Assembly: GCA_003518885.1 (NCBI GenBank)
Contig: DOXU01000207.1
Location: 1-8,611, forward strand
Length of the DNA: 8,611 nucleotides
Source of the DNA: Oscillospiraceae bacterium
GTDB lineage: Bacteria; Bacillota; Clostridia; Oscillospirales; Ethanoligenentaceae
Reading direction: 5' to 3'
Below the pieces are notes generated by a model. That model was not told the DNA's origin. It did not search any database and saw only the letters and a program-made list of their open reading frames with translations. Both the position numbers and the translations under genes were made by a program. Below are positions 1-5,706 of this stretch, piece after piece; position 1 is the stretch's first letter; every line of letters begins with the position of its first letter.

Positions 1-1423
1 CTTTATGATGAACCACGTTTTTTCCTGTACTAAAAGCCTCATAAAAGTCGTTATTGGGTAAAACGGATCCAATCGATTTTCCTTTGACCTCTGTCTTTAT
101 TCTCAAGAGAGAGATTGCCGCCGGATTGATATGTTCAATTCGCAGTTTCTCATCCAAAATGAGCACACCGGTAGGAATATTTTCCACAACCGTTGCAGAC
201 ATTGTTTCGGCAAGTTCGCGCATATAAGGCATACACATCCTTACATCCGCCTTTCCGCGGATAACCGCCAATGCTTTTTCTCTGCAAGTATCATACCCAC
301 AACTCCCACAATTCAGCTCCTGTGCCTTTGTAGTTTTCCCCATTTGTGACAGAACGGTCCTAATTTCTTCCTCGCTCACTTGACGACGATGTGGCGCTAA
401 TGGACGAAATGTTCGTTTTACCCCCGCTTCGACTCCTTCGGTCAGAGAAGGGGGGCCCTCCATTGTATGATTCATACCGGTCACCACTGCGTTCTTCGCC
501 ACCAAAAAGGGAACATTCAACATCCGTAGAATCGGTCCACCCAAGCAGCCGCCGGCACAAGCACTTAATTCTAGCAAATATCCCGAAATATCTCCTTTTT
601 TCAAAGAATCTAAAACTTCTGTGCAGCGATTCATTCCATCAAGCGCGACACATTCCCATTGATGCCTAGTCTCGGTTGAAAGGTTGTGAATAATGCCACC
701 AGGACGAGAAAAATATCCTTTTTTCGCGCCGCTGACAGGTATGCTCTCCAATTTTTCCGGTTGCACCCCTGCCTCATGAAACCACTCCACTAAATCGGCG
801 AAAGTAAGAGAAGCAAAGATCGATTTTCCGTTTTCCGCATCCTGTGCATCATATTCCGCAGAGATACACGATCCAAAAGAGACTACTCGTGCCCGTGAGC
901 CGTAGATTTGCTTCATAATCCGTGCATGAGCGGAAAAAAAGGAAACCACTGGCGCGAGTTGGCTTACCAATTCAGGATAATGACGTTGAACCAAAAGGTA
1001 GACAGAAGGACAAGCCGTCGTAATAAAATTAGGGGCTTTCCAGTCAAGAGCAAGGCGATCATATTCGTGTGTCACCTGTGCGGCGCCTAAAGTAGCCAAT
1101 TCCGCATGGACAAAACCGATCTTGCGCAAAGCGGCAATCATTTGCCCCATGTTGGCATGAGGAAAAGCCGCTAAGCAAGATCGATCCAATGAGGCGTAAA
1201 CTTTTTCACCTGCCGCAATAGCATCCTTAACCTTTTGCACATCGCTACGTATATACTTCGCATTTTGCGGGCAAATTAGTAGGCAGCGACCACAATAAAT
1301 GCATTCTCCATCCATAACCTTTACCTGTTCATCACGGCAGGAAAGAGATTTTACTGGGCAACCTCTAATACATTTGTAACAGCCTTTACAGTCCGCCTGA
1401 CTAAGCCCCATAATAGAATTCAT
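1..1423 (-). CDS. HydS-like [FeFe]-hydrogenase-domain protein with ferredoxin, Fe-S and PAS domains (partial, C-terminus beyond left edge)
   Basis: An open frame of 474 complete codons runs off the left edge. In order it shows: two [4Fe-4S] ferredoxin motifs (C12, C15, C18, C22 and C41, C44, C47, C51); a hydrogenase large-subunit-like domain, about 75-340; a four-cysteine Fe-S motif (C372, C375, C380, C397); and the start of a PAS domain from about 412. The H-cluster loops appear as TTACPS (C138), GSCISAE (C186) and LSACAGGCLGGP (C289, C293). The four cysteines expected to bind the cluster are therefore kept. The proton-relay cysteine of TSCCP is Ala137, and the lysine of the PCxxK loop is Ala189. 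Loss of the relay cysteine is known from sensory group C hydrogenases, so a sensor or regulator is likelier than a bulk H2 catalyst. The missing C-terminus may hold an output domain such as a SpoIIE-type phosphatase; this cannot be seen. I chose the start at 1423 because GGGGA precedes it and an in-frame ATG at 1492 overlaps the -10 box. The domain call is firm; the sensory role is inferred. Confidence 0.88.
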   Translation of the reverse strand, partial: MNSIMGLSQADCKGCYKCIRGCPVKSLSCRDEQVKVMDGECIYCGRCLLICPQNAKYIRSDVQKVKDAIAAGEKVYASLDRSCLAAFPHANMGQMIAALRKIGFVHAELATLGAAQVTHEYDRLALDWKAPNFITTACPSVYLLVQRHYPELVSQLAPVVSFFSAHARIMKQIYGSRARVVSFGSCISAEYDAQDAENGKSIFASLTFADLVEWFHEAGVQPEKLESIPVSGAKKGYFSRPGGIIHNLSTETRHQWECVALDGMNRCTEVLDSLKKGDISGYLLELSACAGGCLGGPILRMLNVPFLVAKNAVVTGMNHTMEGPPSLTEGVEAGVKRTFRPLAPHRRQVSEEEIRTVLSQMGKTTKAQELNCGSCGYDTCREKALAVIRGKADVRMCMPYMRELAETMSATVVENIPTGVLILDEKLRIEHINPAAISLLRIKTEVKGKSIGSVLPNNDFYEAFSTGKNVVHHK

Positions 1424-1460
1424 ATGCTTTTCCCCAGATGCACCAATTGCACCTAAATCA

Positions 1461-1478
1461 TTGTTAATTATTTGCCAA
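1461..1478. promoter_or_regulatory. Candidate Rex operator in the leader of the HydS-like gene
   Basis: The plus strand reads TTGTTAATTATTTGCCAA. Against the clostridial-type Rex consensus TTGTTAA-N4-TTAACAA, the left half matches 7 of 7 and the right half 5 of 7. The site lies between the predicted transcription start (about 1484, minus strand) and the chosen ATG at 1423, a position where a bound repressor would block transcription. Rex senses the NADH/NAD+ ratio and controls fermentation and hydrogenase genes in many Bacillota. Matching was done by eye, without a scoring matrix. Confidence 0.5.
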
Positions 1479-1490
1479 TCTTCTCTTTGC

Positions 1491-1519
1491 ATTATAACAT
1501 AACCTATTAAGTGATACAA
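1491..1519 (-). promoter_or_regulatory. Extended -10 promoter for the HydS-like gene
   Basis: On the minus strand TATAAT (1496 to 1491) is preceded directly by TGT, giving an extended -10 element. A weak -35, TTGTAT (1519 to 1514), lies 17 bases upstream. The predicted start is near 1484. Transcripts would not include the ATG at 1492, which supports the start at 1423. Confidence 0.6.
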
Positions 1520-1562
1520 GGACAAAAACCATATAAACAATATTTGAAAACCGAGAGTTTAT

Positions 1563-1607
1563 AAAGAAAACAAAAGAGAACCGAGGAAGATCTCTCCCCG
1601 ATTCTCT
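1563..1607 (-). terminator. Rho-independent terminator of the pyrophosphatase gene
   Basis: Arms 1596-1607 and 1575-1586 form a 12-bp stem with two G-U pairs and a 9-base loop. On the minus strand it is followed by TTTTGTTTTCTTT. It lies 26 bases past the pyrophosphatase stop codon and separates that gene from the HydS-like gene. No T-run follows on the plus strand, so it acts in one direction. Confidence 0.85.
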
Positions 1608-1633
1608 TGCAATCAAAACGGAAACAATTAACT

Positions 1634-2962
1634 TTATGCCAATGCTCTTGTCAACTGCGGAATAATCTGCTTTTTACGCGAGATCACCCCATTCATCATA
1701 AAGCTTCCCTCTGTACCTGCATCAGCAAATGCTTTAGCCACCAAACCTGCTTGCGCTTCTTTAAAAAGCACCTCTGTTTTCTCATCTAAAATAGCAGTTA
1801 CCAACACCAAAACAGCATCATAAGCATCTGCCTTTAGCATTTCGGCACTCCGCTTAATTACAGCATCGCGGTAGGAGGAAAAACTGGACAGTGTTGCCAT
1901 TGTCACCTGCGCAATTCCCAATTTTCTACCGCCCAAAATATATTCCTTAAAATCATTGTGAATAATCTCATCTGGTGACATACCCTCAAGTGATGCCCCC
2001 GCTTCAAACATCTGGTTTGCATACGTATCAATATCGATCCCCGCGATTTTAGCCAAATGCAGCGCTGTTTCCTTATCTCTTGGCGTACAAGTAGGTGACT
2101 TGAACTTGACTGTATCGGAAAGAATAGCCGAACAAAGCAATCCAGCAATCTTTGCCTCTAGCTTTATTTTATTTTCTTCATACAGAGTTGCAATAATCGT
2201 CGCCGAGCAACCTACTGGTTCATTACGAAAATAAATTGGGGTGGCAGTTGTGATATCTCCAATGCGATGATGGTCAATCACTTCCAAAAGATCCGCTTCA
2301 TCCAACCCATCTACTGTTTGCGCGCGTTCGCTGTGATCCACTAGAATCAGCTGTTTGCGTTGGTATGCATCTAACGCTTCCAAATTACAGAATCCCAAAT
2401 ATTTTCCTTGTTCATCCACAACCGGTGCACATTCCTTGACCGATTTTTTCAATATTTCACGTACATCATCCACGCAATCGTTCTCATGCAGTACACGCTT
2501 GCCTTTCTGCATAGCATCCGAAACGCGAAGCTGATGAAATTTTTGCTGTAACTCTTTTGCGGATTTCTGTACTTCTCCACTCAAAAATGTCAAGGCCAAA
2601 GCCGAGATATCGGCAAGAGAAACTAAGCCAAGCAAAATCCCAGATGCGTCTACCAAAGGCAACGGGATCTCTTTGTGAGCATAAAGTGCTTTCAAAGCGT
2701 CTTGCATATTTGTTGTTGATGAAAGCGCTGGCACTTTTTTAAGCTCTACATCGCGAATCTGCCCACGTACAGATGTCAACAAATAGGGGGCATCTTGGTG
2801 AAAGGCCGAAAGAACAAAGGCCGTTTCACGGCTAACTTTTCCCAGCCTTGCTGGAACCGCATGCATCCCCAGCGCACATTTTAACGCTGCATAGCCAATG
2901 GCCGAGCAAATCGAATCGGTATCCGGGCTACGGTGCCCTGTTACATATACAGTATTACTCAT
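1634..2962 (-). CDS. ppaC: Manganese-dependent (family II) inorganic pyrophosphatase with regulatory CBS pair
   Basis: Hydrolyses pyrophosphate to two phosphates in the cytoplasm, pulling biosynthetic reactions forward. The DHH-family metal site is intact: H10, D14 and D16 in GHRSPDTDS; D209 in LVDHSE; D230-H231-H232 (the DHH motif); and D283 in LSDT. The C-terminal substrate motif SRKKQ is at 428-432. Between the first metal motif and LVDHSE sit two CBS modules, about 68-122 and 145-198. In this family such modules bind AMP, ADP or ATP and set activity. Only about 20-25 residues separate the two, so the DRTGG domain found in longer CBS-pyrophosphatases is absent; the 442-residue length fits the short type. 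I chose ATG 2962 rather than 2971 because AGAGGA (2976 to 2971) overlaps the upstream ATG and stands 8 bases before the downstream one. The gene has its own terminator, is transcribed divergently from hydE, and shows no defects. Confidence 0.95.
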   Translation of the reverse strand: MSNTVYVTGHRSPDTDSICSAIGYAALKCALGMHAVPARLGKVSRETAFVLSAFHQDAPYLLTSVRGQIRDVELKKVPALSSTTNMQDALKALYAHKEIPLPLVDASGILLGLVSLADISALALTFLSGEVQKSAKELQQKFHQLRVSDAMQKGKRVLHENDCVDDVREILKKSVKECAPVVDEQGKYLGFCNLEALDAYQRKQLILVDHSERAQTVDGLDEADLLEVIDHHRIGDITTATPIYFRNEPVGCSATIIATLYEENKIKLEAKIAGLLCSAILSDTVKFKSPTCTPRDKETALHLAKIAGIDIDTYANQMFEAGASLEGMSPDEIIHNDFKEYILGGRKLGIAQVTMATLSSFSSYRDAVIKRSAEMLKADAYDAVLVLVTAILDEKTEVLFKEAQAGLVAKAFADAGTEGSFMMNGVISRKKQIIPQLTRALA

Positions 2963-2984
2963 TATTTTCATCCTCTGTCTTTAA

Positions 2985-3014
2985 AATATAGCTGCCAAAA
3001 GGAAAGTGTGTCAC
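2985..3014 (-). promoter_or_regulatory. Second, proximal promoter candidate for the pyrophosphatase gene
   Basis: On the minus strand GTGACA (3014 to 3009, 5 of 6 to consensus) and TATATT (2990 to 2985, 5 of 6) are 18 bases apart. The start would fall near 2978, leaving a leader of about 16 bases that just contains the ribosome binding site. It is weaker than the distal promoter and may be secondary. Confidence 0.4.
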
Positions 3015-3020
3015 CGAAAC

Positions 3021-3040
3021 AAAAGACATTTCTGTCCTTT
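3021..3040. repeat. Imperfect inverted repeat in the pyrophosphatase leader
   Basis: AAAAGACA (3021-3028) and TGTCCTTT (3033-3040) are complementary except for one mismatch, around the 4-base loop TTTC. It lies between the distal and proximal promoters of the pyrophosphatase gene. It could be an operator or a small RNA hairpin. It matches no regulator site I know and may be chance. Confidence 0.3.
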
Positions 3041-3057
3041 GAAAATCAATCTTTTCC

Positions 3058-3086
3058 ATTATATCGCTGCATTTGGAGGTTGTCAA
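3058..3086 (-). promoter_or_regulatory. Perfect-consensus sigma-A promoter for the pyrophosphatase gene
   Basis: On the minus strand TTGACA (3086 to 3081) and TATAAT (3063 to 3058) match consensus in all 12 positions at the optimal 17-base spacing. The predicted start is near 3051, giving a leader of about 90 bases before ATG 2962. Strong constitutive expression is expected, in keeping with a housekeeping pyrophosphatase. Confidence 0.85.
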
Positions 3087-3125
3087 AAGCGATTAACTCC
3101 TTGAAAAGATGTCTTTTTCTCCAAC

Positions 3126-3154
3126 TGTACTTTTATGATAGCAAATGTTATAAT
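3126..3154 (+). promoter_or_regulatory. Extended -10 promoter of the hydE-aspA-hydF operon
   Basis: TGTTATAAT at 3146-3154 is a full extended -10 element. The hexamer 17 bases upstream (TGTACT, 3126-3131) is a poor -35, so recognition probably rests on the extended -10. The ten bases ATGTTATAAT also occur in the promoter of the HydS-like gene. The leader to the hydE ATG is about 57 bases. Confidence 0.65.
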
Positions 3155-3171
3155 CGTTACAGAATTAACCG
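3154..3171. promoter_or_regulatory. Weak Rex-like inverted repeat at the hydE transcription start
   Basis: The sequence TCGTTACAGAATTAACCG matches TTGTTAA-N4-TTAACAA at 10 of 14 fixed positions (5 of 7 in each half). It overlaps the end of the -10 box and the predicted transcription start, a typical repressor position. The match is weaker than that at 1461-1478 and gains weight mainly from its location. Confidence 0.3.
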
Positions 3172-3181
3172 ATGCAACAGA

Positions 3182-3194
3182 GCCGCATTGCGGC
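3182..3194 (+). other. Short GC hairpin in the hydE leader
   Basis: GCCGC (3182-3186) and GCGGC (3190-3194) form a perfect 5-bp stem with a 3-base loop, ending 8 bases before the GGAGGA ribosome binding site (3203-3208). It is in the transcribed leader. It may stabilise the mRNA 5' end or affect initiation; it is not followed by a T-run, so it is not a terminator. Confidence 0.35.
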
Positions 3195-3217
3195 CTTTCC
3201 TTGGAGGACTTATTCAC

Positions 3218-4288
3218 ATGTTGTTTGCGGATTTTGCAGCTAATATCATTCAGCACGGAGATGCTCAGGCTATCGCCGCTTTAATTGCGCGTACGCGACA
3301 AGCCAGTCAGACGGAAAAACAGGCACTTTTTAATGCTGCTGATGCCGCGCGCCGTCCTTATTATGGAAAATCCATCTTCTTTCGTGGACTAATCGAATTT
3401 TCAAGTTTCTGCAAAAACAATTGTTATTATTGTGGTATTCGTGCCGGGAATGACTCAGCTGTTCGTTACCGTCTGAGTAAAGAAGAAATTCTGTCCTGCA
3501 CAGACAAAGGGCACGCTTTGGGATTTCGTACTTTTGTTTTACAGGGTGGTGAAGACCCTTATTATACTGACGACCTCATTTGTGACATTGTGTCAGCCAT
3601 TAAAGATAAACACCCAGATTGTGCAATCACCTTATCCATTGGGGAAAAAAGTTATGAAAGCTACCGACGCTATTTCGAAGCAGGGGCAGAGCGCTATTTG
3701 CTTCGACACGAAACAGCATCTAATGCCCATTACCATAAATTACACCCCGCTCAAATGTCTCCGGAGCACCGCAAACAGTGCTTACGTGATCTGCAGGAGA
3801 TTGGCTATCAAGTAGGCGCCGGTTTTATGGTAGAATCTCCTTGGCAAACGGACGAAACTCTCGCGCAAGACTTTTTGTTTTTGCGTGATTTACAACCTCA
3901 TATGATTGGTATTGGTCCTTTCATTCCTCACCACGACACACAATTTGCCGGAATGAAAAGTCCCTCTTCCGATTTCACCTTACTGTTACTTGCCTTGTTG
4001 CGCTTAATGATGCCCAAGATTCTCCTTCCGGCTACAACTGCTCTTGGAACCATCGACCCATTGGGGCGAGAAAAAGCCTTGCGAGCAGGTGCTAATGTGG
4101 TGATGCCCAACCTTTCTCCTAAAGCACACCGTAAGGATTACTTGCTTTATGACAATAAAATCTGCACCGGTGAAGAGGCTGCCGAATGTTTACAATGTCT
4201 CTCCGGACGCATTGCCTTCGCAGGGTTTAAACCTGATTTTTCCCGTGGGGATCACGTCGATTGTTTAGAAAGAGTTCATCCACTATGA
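3218..4288 (+). CDS. hydE: [FeFe]-hydrogenase maturation radical SAM protein HydE
   Basis: HydE is a radical S-adenosylmethionine enzyme that processes the HydG-derived Fe(CO)2(CN)-cysteine unit on the way to the di-iron subcluster of the hydrogenase H-cluster. The 356-residue product has the CX3CX2C motif (C65, C69, C72) for the SAM-binding [4Fe-4S] cluster, a GGED motif after a predicted beta strand (VLQGGEDPYY) and the usual length of the family. A second C-terminal set, C316, C324 and C327 (CX7CX2C), matches the spacing of the accessory cluster of Thermotoga maritima HydE; many HydE proteins lack it. The frame is open back to an ATG at 2933, but GGAGGA at 3203-3208 and the promoter at 3146-3154 fix the start at 3218. 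It is the first gene of the operon, and its stop overlaps the aspA start by 4 bases (ATGA), suggesting coupled translation. Confidence 0.95.
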   Translation: MLFADFAANIIQHGDAQAIAALIARTRQASQTEKQALFNAADAARRPYYGKSIFFRGLIEFSSFCKNNCYYCGIRAGNDSAVRYRLSKEEILSCTDKGHALGFRTFVLQGGEDPYYTDDLICDIVSAIKDKHPDCAITLSIGEKSYESYRRYFEAGAERYLLRHETASNAHYHKLHPAQMSPEHRKQCLRDLQEIGYQVGAGFMVESPWQTDETLAQDFLFLRDLQPHMIGIGPFIPHHDTQFAGMKSPSSDFTLLLLALLRLMMPKILLPATTALGTIDPLGREKALRAGANVVMPNLSPKAHRKDYLLYDNKICTGEEAAECLQCLSGRIAFAGFKPDFSRGDHVDCLERVHPL

Positions 4289-5664
4289 GAATAGAAACTG
4301 ATGCCTTAGGAAAAATGGAACTGGAAGCGGACGTTTATTATGGCATTCATAGTGCGCGTGCACGCGATAACTTTCCTCTATCCGGGCGCTCTCTTCATCC
4401 ACAGCTCATCAGAGCACTTGCACTGGTCAAGCATGCCGCAGCAATTGCCAACTGTGATGCAAAAAGGCTCTCAGAGAAAAAGAAAACGGTCATTGTGCAA
4501 ACATGTGAAGAAATTGTCAACGGTCTTTACCATGATCAATTTATAACAGATGCTTTGCAAGGCGGAGCAGGTACCTCTGCCAACATGAATATCAATGAAG
4601 TGATTGCCAATCGAGCGAACGAGTTATTGGGATCCCCAAAAGGAAGTTATGCGCCTGTACGTCCCATCGAAGATGTGAATCTCTCCCAATCGACAAACGA
4701 TGTATTTCCCACTGCTGTAAGGATTGCCGCTATTCAATTACTTAAGCAGGTAAGCGATGGATTTGCAAAGCTGCAAACCGCACTGCAGGAAAAAGAAGAG
4801 GCATTTGCAGAAATTTTAAAAGTTGGACGTACAGAATTACAAGATGCTGTTCCCATGACACTAGGACAAGAATTTGGTGCTTGGGCACAGGCAATTGCAC
4901 GGGATCGCTGGCGCCTTTACAAGGCCGAAGAACGACTACGGCAAATTAATTTGGGCGGAACAGCCATTGGTACAGGATTAAACGCGCCACGTGCCTATAC
5001 TTTTGCCGTAGCAGAACGTTTGCGCGAATTGACAGGGATTGGCCTCGCTCGCGCAGAAGATCCAATTGATCCCACTCAAAATTGTGATGTTTTCGTTGAA
5101 ATTTCTGGGCTTTTAAAGGCTGCTGCTGTGAATCTCTCTAAAATCTCAGGAGATCTGCGTCTATTGTCCTCAGGTCCTCGGGGAGGATTGGGAGAAATCA
5201 CTCTACCTGCTTTGCAAGCGGGATCATCTATTATGCCGGGAAAGATTAACCCGGTCATTCCAGAGGCAGTCACACAAGCCGCCTATCAAATAATAGCGAA
5301 TGATACTGCCATCACTTTGGCCGCACAAGCAGGAAATCTGGAACTAAATGCATTTCTTCCACTCATTGCTCAAAATCTATTAGAAATGCTTGATTTGGCC
5401 AAGCGATCGGTTACTCTTTTGACAGAAAAGTGCATCCAAGGTATTCAGCCAAATCCTACACGCTGTGCCGAATTAGCCGAAAGCAGCCTCTCTATGGCTG
5501 CAGTCCTGATTGAGCACATTGGCTATGATGCCGCCGCCAAGCTTGCCAAAAATTGTTTACAGTCTGGCAAAACCATAAGACAGGCACTATTAGAAGATGG
5601 CCAACTCCCTAAAGAAAAAATTGATCGTATTTTAAATACACGCTCTATGACATCTGGACGTTAA
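4285..5664 (+). CDS. aspA: Aspartate ammonia-lyase (fumarase/aspartase superfamily), hydrogenase-maturation associated
   Basis: The enzyme is expected to split L-aspartate into fumarate and ammonia. The 459-residue product carries the superfamily signatures: GAGTSANMN (T97), LSQSTND (S136-T137-N138), GRTELQDA (T183, E184) and the mobile loop GSSIMPGKINPVIPE (catalytic S314, K320, N322). PVIPE after the loop and NEVIANRA favour aspartase over fumarase C, which has PTQCE in that place. Glu184 stands where fumarase C and Bacillus AspB have His and E. coli AspA has Gln, as I recall them. It lies between hydE and hydF and overlaps hydE by 4 bases, so it should be made together with the maturases. 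I infer that it supplies ammonia for the azadithiolate bridge of the H-cluster. Ordinary aspartate catabolism is the alternative. The start is ATG 4285; the frame's earlier ATG at 4261 lies inside hydE. A 42-base gap without a terminator leads to hydF. Confidence 0.9.
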   Translation: MRIETDALGKMELEADVYYGIHSARARDNFPLSGRSLHPQLIRALALVKHAAAIANCDAKRLSEKKKTVIVQTCEEIVNGLYHDQFITDALQGGAGTSANMNINEVIANRANELLGSPKGSYAPVRPIEDVNLSQSTNDVFPTAVRIAAIQLLKQVSDGFAKLQTALQEKEEAFAEILKVGRTELQDAVPMTLGQEFGAWAQAIARDRWRLYKAEERLRQINLGGTAIGTGLNAPRAYTFAVAERLRELTGIGLARAEDPIDPTQNCDVFVEISGLLKAAAVNLSKISGDLRLLSSGPRGGLGEITLPALQAGSSIMPGKINPVIPEAVTQAAYQIIANDTAITLAAQAGNLELNAFLPLIAQNLLEMLDLAKRSVTLLTEKCIQGIQPNPTRCAELAESSLSMAAVLIEHIGYDAAAKLAKNCLQSGKTIRQALLEDGQLPKEKIDRILNTRSMTSGR

Positions 5665-5706
5665 TTTTTTCATATTGTAAACCATAAGTTTTCCAGGAGG
5701 GATAAA

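Noticed and set aside
391..669. Plus-strand open frames at 131-349, 391-669 and 908-1090
   Set aside because: They lie opposite the well-supported hydrogenase-like gene and have no recognisable domains or ribosome binding sites.
934..940. Possible frameshift at a run of seven A (T on the coding strand) in the HydS-like gene
   Set aside because: Reading seven T gives VVSFFSAHARIMKQIYG, which is the expected family sequence, and the frame stays open on both sides. The gene is not broken here.
1424..1492. Upstream in-frame ATG at 1492 adding 23 residues to the HydS-like protein
   Set aside because: The ATG overlaps the TATAAT box, lacks a good ribosome binding site, and would place the Rex-like site inside the coding region. 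ATG 1423 has GGGGA at a suitable distance and begins just before the ferredoxin motif.
2933..3217. 95-codon N-terminal extension of hydE
   Set aside because: The extension crosses the pyrophosphatase start and both divergent promoters, has no family similarity and no ribosome binding site. GGAGGA before ATG 3218 gives the normal HydE length.
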